The notes: generated from the sequence alone by a model not told the origin. Numbered from the stretch's first letter, positions 44,331 to 53,217 are shown. The stretch is DNA of 64,000 nt from Marinitoga litoralis (GCF_016908145.1 NZ_JAFBDI010000005.1:1-64000); one strand, 5' to 3'. A program made the numbers and translations.

Positions 44331-45542
44331 ATGAAAATAAAAATAATTATATTTGCATTATTTGTATTTACTGTTTTTTCTTTTGCAAATGATTTATTTG
44401 TTTTTAAAAATGTGGGCATATTAAACATGGATTATACATGGACAGACGAATTAACAATAAATCTGAAATCTGATGAAAATGTTATTTTTGTTGAAAATGC
44501 AGAATATTATACTGTTAAAAATGGTAACTTAGAAAATATCAAATTTAAAATTATAGGTTCATCACAAGATTTAAAAGACACTCTCAATAATTTTGTAGTC
44601 GCAATTAACTCAAACCCAATAGTTTTAAAAGACTCTTTAAATCCTACATATATATATTACTATAATAACCTTTTAGGATTATGGTGTAGAACTGAAGCTG
44701 AACATTTAAATGATATATTAAATAATAAAGTTTTCTATGCAAAAAATATTAAAGGTTTAGTTCAAATATCTAAACCAATAACATGGGATATATTCTATAA
44801 TTTAAAAGAAAATGGAGATTTGTTTGTTACATATAATATTAGTGGTAATTTAGATGAAAGTTATAATGTATATTTAATTGATGAAAATTTTCCTATATAT
44901 CAACCCCAAACTCAAGAAAGAGCATTATATACAAAAGCTATGGCTGTAAGTGCTGATGTATATGTTCCTGAAATAGTGGGTGAATCTGCTATTGTAAATT
45001 TTGGAGAAATCACACCATTTAATGGATCATTTTCTAAAGTTAGAAAATTAGGTACTATAAAAAATTATGAAGACATTAATTATTTAAATATTAATTTTTA
45101 TTCATCATCTTTTGAAAATAATTACTTAACAATAATTAGAGAATTTGATAATACAAAAGATAATGGTTTAGGTGTACCTTTAATAGATGGAAAAGTCTAT
45201 ATATTTTCTAAAAAAGATAATAAAGAGTTTATAAATAAAGTGTCAAATTTACCAAAAACAAATATTGACTCAAAAGTAGAAATTAATCTTGGACAATCAT
45301 GGAATTCAACTGCAGATTTATATATTTTAAAAGATAATAGATCAAAAGATTATATTGATAGAACTTTTAATGTTAATATCAATTCTCCAGATAAAACTAA
45401 AATTGTTATTACTGGTCAAGCTATGAGATTATTATCCATAAAAGGTGATTATTTAAGTAAAACAGAAAATTCAGATAAAATTATTATATATGTTCAAGGC
45501 AATCAAAATTTAGAATTAACTATTAGAAGTGATATAAAATAA
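44331..45542 (+). CDS. Exported DUF4139-like protein of unknown function
   Basis: The 403-residue protein has a signal peptide (about residues 1-19, cleavage near FSFAN) and no other membrane helix. It is beta-rich. The middle (RALYTKAMAVSADVYVPE) and a later GVPLIDGKVYIFSKKDNKEFI and VEINLGQSWNST resemble the arrangement in DUF4139 proteins, which share the pattern GKV-x-VY and a late LG. The N-terminal partner domain DUF4140 is not recognisable. It lies two bases after PBP2 within the cell-shape operon, so an envelope role is likely. The family call is tentative. Confidence 0.55.
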   Translation: MKIKIIIFALFVFTVFSFANDLFVFKNVGILNMDYTWTDELTINLKSDENVIFVENAEYYTVKNGNLENIKFKIIGSSQDLKDTLNNFVVAINSNPIVLKDSLNPTYIYYYNNLLGLWCRTEAEHLNDILNNKVFYAKNIKGLVQISKPITWDIFYNLKENGDLFVTYNISGNLDESYNVYLIDENFPIYQPQTQERALYTKAMAVSADVYVPEIVGESAIVNFGEITPFNGSFSKVRKLGTIKNYEDINYLNINFYSSSFENNYLTIIREFDNTKDNGLGVPLIDGKVYIFSKKDNKEFINKVSNLPKTNIDSKVEINLGQSWNSTADLYILKDNRSKDYIDRTFNVNINSPDKTKIVITGQAMRLLSIKGDYLSKTENSDKIIIYVQGNQNLELTIRSDIK

Positions 45543-45560
45543 AAACGAGGAGAGAAAAAA

Positions 45561-46196
45561 ATGAATATTGTATTTGATCTAGATGGCACTTTAATTAATA
45601 CAGAAAATATAGCATTACCAGCAATTAGAAATGTTTTAAAAGATTTAAATTATGATCCAAATGTTCCAAAATCTGAAATATTAAAGTATATTGGTTATAC
45701 AATTGATGATATCTTTGAAGGTCTTTTGAAAACTAATGACGAGATAATTATAGGAAAGGCTATTGAATTACTTGATAAATATGAAATAGAAATAATTAAA
45801 AAAGCAGATATAAAAGATATTTTTTTCAATAATGTGTTTGAAGTATTAGAAGAATTAAAAAAAGAACATAAGTTATATATTCTTTCAAATTGTAATATTA
45901 AATATATGAATGCTTTGCTAGAAAAAGGATTAAATAAGTATATTGATTCACCTCATTGTTCTGAAATGTATAATTGGAAAGAAAAAGATTATGTTTTAAA
46001 TTTAATTTCAAATGGAAATAAAGATTTCATAATGATTGGTGATAGACATAAGGATATTGAAGCAGCTAAAGCTAATGGTTTTATATCTATTGGTTGTGCG
46101 TATGGTTTTGGAGATGAAGAAGTAAAAGATGCTGACTATATTGTTCATGATATTAAAGAAATAATACTTATTATAAATCAAATAGGCCAGAATTAA
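45561..46196 (+). CDS. HAD superfamily phosphatase (PGP-like)
   Basis: The 211-residue protein has motif I DLDGTLINTE (residues 6-15), motif II ILSNCN, motif III with a lysine near YNWKEKD, and motif IV MIGDRHKDIEAAKANG. The helical cap after motif I is the C1 type found in phosphoglycolate phosphatases and beta-phosphoglucomutases. Substrate is unknown. It ends the mre operon; the terminator stem includes its stop codon. Confidence 0.88.
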   Translation: MNIVFDLDGTLINTENIALPAIRNVLKDLNYDPNVPKSEILKYIGYTIDDIFEGLLKTNDEIIIGKAIELLDKYEIEIIKKADIKDIFFNNVFEVLEELKKEHKLYILSNCNIKYMNALLEKGLNKYIDSPHCSEMYNWKEKDYVLNLISNGNKDFIMIGDRHKDIEAAKANGFISIGCAYGFGDEEVKDADYIVHDIKEIILIINQIGQN

Positions 46197-46211
46197 ATCT
46201 GGCCTATTTTT
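46182..46211. terminator. Bidirectional terminator between the mre and rodA operons
   Basis: ATAGGCCAGA pairs with TCTGGCCTAT around a six-base loop. A run of T follows on the plus strand. On the minus strand the stem lies just after the stop of the orphan gene at 46204, followed by TTTGATTTAT. Confidence 0.85.
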
Positions 46212-46521
46212 CTCTAACTTCAAATATTATTTCTAAACTTAATGATTTATCTCTAAAATCTGGGGCTTTTTGTTTCCATGATTCTAACTTTTCTTTTGTA
46301 TCATCTATATATTCTTCGTAACATAATTCACAACTTCCTGATCGGTAAAATTTAATAAATCTAATTCTATCTTTTTCTTCAAATAATCCATATGAAGAAT
46401 CTTCATCTTCTAATATAACCTTATTTACAACATCAATAGCTTTATTATCTTTTATTTCTTCTTTAAAAAATCTATTTACTTCATCATAATTTTTAAATTT
46501 TTTAAATAATCGTTTATGCAT
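46204..46521 (-). CDS. Small protein of unknown function
   Basis: I do not recognise this 105-residue protein. It is highly charged, with many Lys, Glu and Asp. It is likely alpha/beta and has two nearby cysteines (SGSCELCYEE), suggesting metal binding or a disulfide. There is no signal peptide or membrane helix. It is the last gene of the operon with rlmH and rodA (nine bases after rlmH) and ends at a shared terminator. Confidence 0.6.
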   Translation of the reverse strand: MHKRLFKKFKNYDEVNRFFKEEIKDNKAIDVVNKVILEDEDSSYGLFEEKDRIRFIKFYRSGSCELCYEEYIDDTKEKLESWKQKAPDFRDKSLSLEIIFEVREK

Positions 46522-46530
46522 AATTACCTC

Positions 46531-46995
46531 CTAATAATGATATTTTTCATTGTTATTTATTTTAAATGCTCTATATATTTGTTCTAACAATAATAAGACT
46601 GCCATTTCATGAGTAAATGTCATTTTTGATATAGATAATAAAAAATCTGCATTATTTCTAATGTATTCATGATGACCTAATGGCCCACCTATAAAAAATG
46701 AAATATTCTTTTTACCAATCCTCCATCTTTCTATTTTATTAGCAAATTCTATAGATGGTAATTGTTCGCCTCTTTCATCTAAAACTACTTTAAAAACATC
46801 TGGTAAAAAATATTTCTCAAACTTCACTTTATCTTGATTTTTATATTCTTCAGGTGTTATTTTATTTAAATCATTTGATAGTGGCAATTCTATTAATTCC
46901 ACTTTGTCATACTTTCTGTTCCATTTTAAATATTGTTCAATACCTAATTTTATAAATTTTGTTTTAGGTTTACCAATTACAAAAATTTTAACCAT
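46531..46995 (-). CDS. rlmH: 23S rRNA (pseudouridine-1915-N3)-methyltransferase RlmH
   Basis: RlmH is a small SPOUT (trefoil-knot) methyltransferase acting on helix 69 of 70S ribosomes. The 154-residue protein has VIGKPKTKFIKLGIEQYLKW near the N-terminus, VVLDERGEQLPSIEFA, the SAM-binding FFIGGPLGH and a late THEMAVLLLLEQIYRAFKI with the conserved C-terminal tyrosine. It lies 11 bases after rodA. Confidence 0.96.
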   Translation of the reverse strand: MVKIFVIGKPKTKFIKLGIEQYLKWNRKYDKVELIELPLSNDLNKITPEEYKNQDKVKFEKYFLPDVFKVVLDERGEQLPSIEFANKIERWRIGKKNISFFIGGPLGHHEYIRNNADFLLSISKMTFTHEMAVLLLLEQIYRAFKINNNEKYHY

Positions 46996-47006
46996 ATAAT
47001 CATCCT

Positions 47007-48119
47007 TTACTCATTATCTAAATAATTTTCATCTGTATATGTTTCTGTAGTCGCTATCCCTTTAGTTACTAAACCCAATAATATAGAAAACGTAATTATT
47101 TGACTTCCACCATATGAAATTAATGGTAAAGGTACTCCTGTTATTGGCATAATCCCCAAATTCATACCAATATTTTCATATACATGGAAAAAGATTATTA
47201 CTATTGTGCCAAAATATATATATTTCCAAAATTTTCTCTGTGTTTTATTTGCGTATATATAAATCCTATATATTAATATAGCATATAATAATACGATAAA
47301 TAATATTCCAAAAAATCCTAATTCTTCTCCTATTACAGATATAATGAAATCATTATGATCCTCTGGAACAAAATTAGATAAATTCATAAATCCATTTAAA
47401 TAACCTTTTCCAAATAATCCACCAGAACCTATAGCTCTTGTTGCTTGTAACATATTGTAAGCCACACCTGCTGCATTTTTTTCTGGAAATAAAAATCCTA
47501 TAATTCTAGCTCTTTGATAGTCTTTCATAAAATAAAAAGCAAAAGGTGATGAAAATAACATTAAAAATAATGATGTTTTCCATGTTCTTTCATGTTGTCC
47601 AGATACATAGGTTAATAAGAACCATAACCCAAATGTAAATAACGTCATGCCCAAATCTGGTTGTTTGAATATAAGTCCTAATCCAAGTAATGTTGTTAAA
47701 GATAATATATAATATGCTTTTTTATTTTTTTCTGACAGATATTTTGCAAAAATCACTAGAGTAAAAATTAAAAATAAGTGTGAAGGTTGAATACCTATTG
47801 GTCCTAATCTTATCCATCTTCTTGCACCATATCTAGCTCTTTCAAATAATAAAACATATATAAGTAAAAAAAACGTTATTCCATACAAGTATGGAATAAT
47901 ATTTTTTATTATTCTTTCTTTTAAGAAAAAAACAAAAAAGAATGCAATAATACCTAGTATTGAAAATACTATTTGTTTATAATAATTTTCTTCTATTGAT
48001 TCATTATACGTTGCAGTTCTTACCATTAAAATACCTATAATTAATAATAAAAAATATATGAGAGGAACAATTATTTCAAATTTTCTCATTCTTTCAAATG
48101 GTTCTACTTTTAAATTCAC
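47007..48119 (-). CDS. rodA: Peptidoglycan glycosyltransferase RodA (FtsW/RodA/SpoVE family)
   Basis: This polytopic SEDS glycosyltransferase polymerises lipid II for side-wall growth. The 370 residues give about ten helices and contain GARRWIRLGPIGIQPSH, KQPDLGMTL, QATRAIGSGGLFGKGY, VPEDHNDFIISVIGEELGF and ITGVPLPLISYGGS. It overlaps the HD-GYP gene by four bases, so its translation is coupled to a signalling protein rather than to PBP2. Confidence 0.96.
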   Translation of the reverse strand: MNLKVEPFERMRKFEIIVPLIYFLLLIIGILMVRTATYNESIEENYYKQIVFSILGIIAFFFVFFLKERIIKNIIPYLYGITFFLLIYVLLFERARYGARRWIRLGPIGIQPSHLFLIFTLVIFAKYLSEKNKKAYYILSLTTLLGLGLIFKQPDLGMTLFTFGLWFLLTYVSGQHERTWKTSLFLMLFSSPFAFYFMKDYQRARIIGFLFPEKNAAGVAYNMLQATRAIGSGGLFGKGYLNGFMNLSNFVPEDHNDFIISVIGEELGFFGILFIVLLYAILIYRIYIYANKTQRKFWKYIYFGTIVIIFFHVYENIGMNLGIMPITGVPLPLISYGGSQIITFSILLGLVTKGIATTETYTDENYLDNE

Positions 48120-50173
48120 AAATACTTCCTCCTAAGAAATTCTGTAAATTGTTTTGCTAAATCTGGATCAAATTGTTTTCCCGCATTCCTTTCTATATCT
48201 TCAATAACATCTTGTATAGACTTTGCTTTTTTATATGGTCTTATAGTTATCATTGCATCAAAACTATCGGCTAAAGTAATTATACGTGATATATAAGGGA
48301 TTTCCTCACCAGAAAGCTTATCAGGATAACCATTTCCATCGAATCTTTCATGATGATGTTTTGCAATTATTGAAAATTCCGAAAGATATGGGTTACTTGC
48401 TAATAATTCATAACTTTTCACTGGATGTTCTTTTACTATTTCATATTCTTCATCATTTAATCTGCCTGGTTTATTTAATATAGATTGCGGTACAAAAAAT
48501 TTCCCTATATCATGTGTAATCCCAGCCCAGTAAACCTTTTTTATTTCTTCATTATCTAAGTTTATATATTCTGCAAATTCAGATGCAATATCTGCAACTC
48601 TTTCAGAATGCCCGTGAGTATATTTATCATAATATTCTAACGCTTTTATTAAAATTAATATAATATTTTTATGTAGCTGTCCTTCTGTTTTTGATATTCT
48701 TTTCAAGCGAATGAATATGGAGGATATTATAGAAAATGTCTCTAATATTTTTATAGATTCTTCACTAAAAGGAATGTTTTCTTTAGAATCTAAAGAAATC
48801 TGACCAATAACATAATCATTTATTTTCAATGGAGATAATATACTTCTTTTAAAAGGTTTGCTAGCTTTTAATATCTTGTTATAATTATCTTCTGAAAGAA
48901 TTATCTTATCCTCTTCAAGAATATTTTCATATTCTGTTGTTTTATTAACAAAAACAAATGTTTTTTCATCAAATTCAATTGTTTTTAATATATTATAATC
49001 ATGACCATATGAAGAAACATATTTCCATTTTCCATCTTCTCTAAGAACTATACTTCCATAATCTGCATTTGGAATTAATTCAATTATTGTTTTTAATAGT
49101 TCATCAAAAAATGATTTTTCATCATAATTTTTTAATACTATATTTGATATTACTTTTAAAAAAGTATCAAATTTTTTAATATTATTTTCTAATTCTTTTT
49201 TGGTTTTAATTAACTGCTCATTAGAAGTTTGTAATTTATTATATGCAGATTCTTTTTCAACTATTACTTTTTTCAAACTATTTACTATATCATTATATGA
49301 ATTTTTTAAACTATTTATCTCATCAATTTTAAATTCTTTTTGATATACATCACCAAATTCATTTAAAGACTTATGAGTTGTTAAATTTTTTGAAAACTCT
49401 TCTACATCATCAATAATATCTTCTTTTAATTCTTTATATATTTTTATTTTAAGTAGATTATATATTACTCCGATTAAAAAACTAATTATAGCTAATAAAC
49501 TTAGATATAATTTTACTTCAATACTATAATTTAAATTGTAATAATACTCTTCACCATAATAATCAAATGTTGTTGTTATTGAAAAAATATTGTTTTTAAT
49601 ATTATTTTTTGTAATAATTTCTTTTTTAGATAGTATAGACTTAAGTTCATTTAATAACAATTCTTTTTGGAAATACATCAATAATAATCCACCAAATATT
49701 TGTTTATCAATTATTTCATAATAATATGGTACCATGTATATTATATAATCATTAAAATTATAATATTTTATTCCACTTTTTAAAGATTCTATATTATCAT
49801 TAATATACTCTATGATTTTATCATCTAAAACATCATTTGGATATGATACATTTATAATATCCATTGATGGCTTATAATCAATTATTTTACTAACCAAAGG
49901 ATTATCCTCTACAATATTTTTTATTATTTCAACATTATTTACTGAATAAGGATATATTTCTGCAATAAGTTTGCTATTTGAAAAAATTCTAATCCTCTGG
50001 TTTTTTATCATATTATTAATTTTGACACATTGAATATTTGTAATATCTCTTAATTTTCTATATTCATAAAACCCAACTAAGATTGTAGTAGTTAATAAAA
50101 CTACTACAATAGTATAAATTAGTGATTTTTTTATAAACGTTTTAACATAATCATTCAAATTCATATTATTCAC
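48116..50173 (-). CDS. Membrane-anchored sensor with GAF and HD-GYP (c-di-GMP phosphodiesterase) domains
   Basis: The 685-residue protein has a first transmembrane helix (about residues 14-36), an extracytoplasmic domain (about 37-222), a second helix (about 223-245), a coiled coil (about 285-345), a GAF domain (about 345-490) and a C-terminal HD-GYP domain. In the last, HDIGKF, HPVKSYELL, HHERFDGNGYP and RIITLADSFDAM are intact, so c-di-GMP hydrolysis is likely. It overlaps a solute-binding protein gene (eight bases) and rodA (four bases), suggesting that a periplasmic signal controls c-di-GMP. Confidence 0.92.
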   Translation of the reverse strand: MNNMNLNDYVKTFIKKSLIYTIVVVLLTTTILVGFYEYRKLRDITNIQCVKINNMIKNQRIRIFSNSKLIAEIYPYSVNNVEIIKNIVEDNPLVSKIIDYKPSMDIINVSYPNDVLDDKIIEYINDNIESLKSGIKYYNFNDYIIYMVPYYYEIIDKQIFGGLLLMYFQKELLLNELKSILSKKEIITKNNIKNNIFSITTTFDYYGEEYYYNLNYSIEVKLYLSLLAIISFLIGVIYNLLKIKIYKELKEDIIDDVEEFSKNLTTHKSLNEFGDVYQKEFKIDEINSLKNSYNDIVNSLKKVIVEKESAYNKLQTSNEQLIKTKKELENNIKKFDTFLKVISNIVLKNYDEKSFFDELLKTIIELIPNADYGSIVLREDGKWKYVSSYGHDYNILKTIEFDEKTFVFVNKTTEYENILEEDKIILSEDNYNKILKASKPFKRSILSPLKINDYVIGQISLDSKENIPFSEESIKILETFSIISSIFIRLKRISKTEGQLHKNIILILIKALEYYDKYTHGHSERVADIASEFAEYINLDNEEIKKVYWAGITHDIGKFFVPQSILNKPGRLNDEEYEIVKEHPVKSYELLASNPYLSEFSIIAKHHHERFDGNGYPDKLSGEEIPYISRIITLADSFDAMITIRPYKKAKSIQDVIEDIERNAGKQFDPDLAKQFTEFLRRKYL

Positions 50174-50837
50174 CTATCAAGTTATCATTTCTATATTTTA
50201 TAATTAACATATTTATTTTTTCTAATAAATTTCTATCTTTTACTCCAATTCCAATATCATTTTTAGTTAATGGTTCTCCATATATTTCAACAGGATATTT
50301 TTTTGATATCCAAATTGCATTAAAAAGATCAAAAAATGCTCCATCAACTTTTTTATTCAATAATGAATTTAAACATTCTTCATTTGTTTCATATACTATA
50401 TAATCAATATTTTTACCTTCCTCCGTCCATTTTTTCACAGTAATATGTCCTGTTGAATTTCTTTTAACTGCAAATTTATTTATATTTTCACTTCCTTTTA
50501 ATTTTAATATTACTAATCCTGTTGTTAAATATGGAATTGAAAAATTAATAAATTTTTTCCTTTCTTCCGTTATATGTATACCACCTATTATAATATCCAT
50601 ATTATTTAATCCTTTTTCTAATAAATCTGGAAATGAATAAATATAGATGTTTATTTTTTCATCTAAATCTTTTGATAATAATTTTATAATATTAATATCA
50701 ATTCCTTTTAATAAGTATCCGTCATTTGTTTCTTCGAAATATGCAAATGGCTCTGTCAAAGCTATTCCTATATTTAATATAGCAAAAATATTTAATTGGA
50801 TAATTATGATAATTATGAAAACTATGATATTTTTCAT
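50166..50837 (-). CDS. Periplasmic solute-binding protein (SBP_bac_3 type) without ABC transporter
   Basis: The 223-residue exported protein has a signal peptide (about residues 1-18, ending near NIFA; no lipobox cysteine) and a single SBP family 3 domain, with NIGIALTEPFAYFEE, LKGIDINIIKLLSKDL, IIIGGIHITEERKKFINFSIPY and GVKDRNLLEKINMLI. This group usually binds amino acids or serves as a sensor domain. There are no permease or ATPase genes nearby. It overlaps the start of the HD-GYP gene, whose extracytoplasmic domain may be its partner. Confidence 0.87.
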   Translation of the reverse strand: MKNIIVFIIIIIIQLNIFAILNIGIALTEPFAYFEETNDGYLLKGIDINIIKLLSKDLDEKINIYIYSFPDLLEKGLNNMDIIIGGIHITEERKKFINFSIPYLTTGLVILKLKGSENINKFAVKRNSTGHITVKKWTEEGKNIDYIVYETNEECLNSLLNKKVDGAFFDLFNAIWISKKYPVEIYGEPLTKNDIGIGVKDRNLLEKINMLIIKYRNDNLIGE

Positions 50838-50864
50838 CTTTTCACCACCAAAAATTTGGTTTTT

Positions 50865-50879
50865 ATAGTATAATACTAT
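50865..50879. repeat. Inverted repeat near the promoter of the binding-protein operon
   Basis: ATAGTAT-A-ATACTAT is a perfect 7+1+7 inverted repeat, located 4-18 bases downstream of the expected transcription start of the binding-protein gene. It may be an operator, but such repeats arise easily in AT-rich DNA. Confidence 0.4.
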
Positions 50880-50889
50880 TATATAGATA

Positions 50890-50898
50890 ATTATATCA
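50890..50898 (-). promoter_or_regulatory. Extended -10 promoter of the SBP/HD-GYP/rodA operon
   Basis: TGATATAAT on the minus strand, about 55 bases before the binding-protein start. No -35 box is clear. Confidence 0.5.
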
Positions 50899-50956
50899 TA
50901 TATTTTTAAACTATTTTCATTTTATTATTTATAAAATTTTAAAATTGAGGGGTATT

Positions 50957-51676
50957 ATGAAAATCAATATTATTGGACCTGGGAAGGTTGGTAAAAGTTT
51001 ATATAATTGTTTTTTAGAAAAAAATTTTGAGGTTTGTTTAATTGATAAAAATTTTGATTATAACAATACTATTAGTGGTATTATACTAATAACTTCTCAA
51101 GATGAAAATATTATTTCCATTTGGAATAATATAAATGATATTTCTAATATTACTGCTGTAGGACATTGCAGTGGATATTTAGATTCATCTTTCTTTGGTA
51201 ATATTCCACATTTTTCAATGCATCCTAATTTTCCTTTTTCTTCTGTTCTTAAGTGTAATATGATAAAGGGTATTACATGGGGTATAGAAGGTAATGAAAA
51301 AGGTTTAGAGATTGCTAAGAAATTAGTTGATAGTTTAGAAGGTAAATATGTTATAATACCACAAAATAAAAAGAAATTATATCACTTAGCTGCAGTAATA
51401 GCATCTAATTTTTCGTATGCTTTAATAAAAATGAGTAAAGATATATATGACGATTTAGGTATAGACAATATTGATCATTTAATAGAATTAAGTATTAAAT
51501 CATTGAATAACATAAAAGAAAAAGGTTTAAGAAATGCTTTAACAGGTCCTGTTGCAAGGAATGATATAAAAACAATTGAAGAGGAAAAATTAGAATTTAA
51601 TAATTTCTTTGGAAATCCATATGTATATGATTTTTTTATTGATATCCTCTACAAAATCAAGGAGGGAGAAAAATGA
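50957..51676 (+). CDS. Rossmann-fold DUF2520 oxidoreductase-like protein
   Basis: The 239-residue protein has an N-terminal NAD(P)-binding fold (INIIGPGKVGKSLYNCFLE), then ILITSQDENI, a conserved GHCSGYL followed by HPNFPFSS, and a C-terminal DUF2520 helical domain with AAVIASNFSYALI and ALTGPVARND. The family resembles ketopantoate and 6-phosphogluconate type reductases. ATG at 50957 has GAGGGGT upstream and replaces the in-frame TTG at 50945. It overlaps panB by four bases. Confidence 0.85.
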   Translation: MKINIIGPGKVGKSLYNCFLEKNFEVCLIDKNFDYNNTISGIILITSQDENIISIWNNINDISNITAVGHCSGYLDSSFFGNIPHFSMHPNFPFSSVLKCNMIKGITWGIEGNEKGLEIAKKLVDSLEGKYVIIPQNKKKLYHLAAVIASNFSYALIKMSKDIYDDLGIDNIDHLIELSIKSLNNIKEKGLRNALTGPVARNDIKTIEEEKLEFNNFFGNPYVYDFFIDILYKIKEGEK

Positions 51677-52479
51677 GTATAAAAAAAATATTGAAAATGA
51701 AGAATAAAGAGAAAATTGCTATGATTACAGCATATGATTATATAAGTGCAAAAATTGCAGAAGCTGCTGGAATAGATTTAATTTTAGTAGGTGATTCAGC
51801 TTCAAATGTTATGTTAGGTAATGAAGACACTGTAAAAATCGGAATGGAAGAGATGTTAATATTTATAAAAGCTGTGAAAAAAGGTGCTCCAAATACTTTC
51901 GTTATTGGAGATATGCCCTTTTTAAGCTATCAAGTATCAGAATCTGAAGCTATTAAAAATGCTGGTCTTATTTTAAAAGCTGGGGCCGATGCTGTTAAAC
52001 TTGAAGGTGGAAAACATGTTGCGCCTTTAGTAAATAAAATGGTGAATTATGGCATTCCGGTAATGGGGCATATTGGATTTACTCCTCAATCATATAAGCA
52101 AATTGGAATTTCATCAAAAGGTAAATCTAAAACTGAGGAAGAATTATTAATTGAAAGCGCTATTTCATTAGAAGAAGCTGGAGTATTTTCTATTGTTTTA
52201 GAAATGGTAACTGAACCAGTAGCAAAAAAAATTACTGAATCTTTATCAATACCTACTATAGGCATTGGTGCTGGAAGATTTTGTGATGGTCAAGTATTAG
52301 TATGGCATGATTTTCTTGGTTTAAATAAAGATTTTGAACCAAAGTTTTTAAAAAGATATTTAAATGGTTTTGAATTATTTAAAGAAGCTATTGAAAATTA
52401 CTCCAAAGATGTAAAAAATGGTATTTTCCCTTCTGTAGAAAATGTTTTTAATCCTGTAGAAGGTAGTGATCAAAAATAA
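51673..52479 (+). CDS. panB: 3-methyl-2-oxobutanoate hydroxymethyltransferase
   Basis: PanB makes ketopantoate from alpha-ketoisovalerate, the first step toward pantothenate and coenzyme A. The TIM-barrel sequence of 268 residues has MITAYDYISAKIAEAAGIDLILVGDSA, AGADAVKLEGG, PVMGHIGFTPQ and TIGIGAGRFCDGQVLVWHDFLG. It follows a DUF2520 gene with a four-base overlap. panC and panD are not in the window. Confidence 0.97.
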   Translation: MSIKKILKMKNKEKIAMITAYDYISAKIAEAAGIDLILVGDSASNVMLGNEDTVKIGMEEMLIFIKAVKKGAPNTFVIGDMPFLSYQVSESEAIKNAGLILKAGADAVKLEGGKHVAPLVNKMVNYGIPVMGHIGFTPQSYKQIGISSKGKSKTEEELLIESAISLEEAGVFSIVLEMVTEPVAKKITESLSIPTIGIGAGRFCDGQVLVWHDFLGLNKDFEPKFLKRYLNGFELFKEAIENYSKDVKNGIFPSVENVFNPVEGSDQK

Positions 52480-53216
52480 TTGGTGATAAAACAATATATT
52501 TTGATGCTATAGATTCAACAAATAAATATTTAAAAGAACATTGGAAAGAATTACCTTCAGAAACTGTTGTTTGGGCTGCAAAACAATATGGTGGATATGG
52601 TAGAATGAAAAGAGAATGGGTATCTCCTAGAGGTGGTCTTTGGTTTTCAGTATTGTTTAAGCCAAAAAATAGACCCATGAACCCTTGGCATTATGTTAGA
52701 CTTTATACAATGGCTGTTAAAGACGTACTTAAAAAATATAAACTTAATACAATAATAAAATGGCCAAATGATTTATTAGTAGATAATAAGAAAATTTGTG
52801 GAATATTGGGTGAAGGAATATATACCGGTAAAACTTTTGCTGCTATCATTGTAGGTATTGGTTTAAATGTAAATAATCATATACCTGATGAACTAAAAGA
52901 TATAGCTACTAGTTATATTGATGAAAAAAATAAAGAATTAAATTTAGAAAGATTATTAAAACAAATAAATAACACTGCTTACTATGATTATTATATTAAA
53001 TATTTTAAAAATAATACAATTTCCATTTTCACAAAAAAATGGATAAGTAATCTTAACATAAGAAACGGAGATTTTATAAAAATCATCTCTCAAAATGGAG
53101 AAAAACGTGGTAAAATTGTTTCAATACATGGGGACTATTTAGAAGTAATGTTCGAAGATGGAATTATAGAAAATGTTTATGCTGGAGAGGTTTCTTTAAG
53201 AAAGGAGAGTGTGTAA
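52479..53216 (+). CDS. birA: Biotin--[acetyl-CoA-carboxylase] ligase, non-standard start codon
   Basis: BirA activates biotin with ATP and attaches it to biotin carboxyl carrier proteins. The catalytic domain shows IYFDAIDSTNKYL, the biotinyl-AMP loop YGGYGRMKREWVSPRGGLWFS, KWPNDLLVDNKKICGILGE and GIGLNVNNH; a small C-terminal domain follows. There is no N-terminal HTH, so it is the non-repressor type. The conserved residues before the first in-frame ATG (52605) prove that translation starts earlier. No ATG, GTG or TTG exists in frame after the upstream stop. The candidates are ATT at 52479 (overlapping the panB stop as TAATT, preceded by GTGATC) or ATA at 52494 (preceded by GGTGAT). Confidence 0.85.
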   Translation: MGDKTIYFDAIDSTNKYLKEHWKELPSETVVWAAKQYGGYGRMKREWVSPRGGLWFSVLFKPKNRPMNPWHYVRLYTMAVKDVLKKYKLNTIIKWPNDLLVDNKKICGILGEGIYTGKTFAAIIVGIGLNVNNHIPDELKDIATSYIDEKNKELNLERLLKQINNTAYYDYYIKYFKNNTISIFTKKWISNLNIRNGDFIKIISQNGEKRGKIVSIHGDYLEVMFEDGIIENVYAGEVSLRKESV

Positions 53217-53217
53217 G

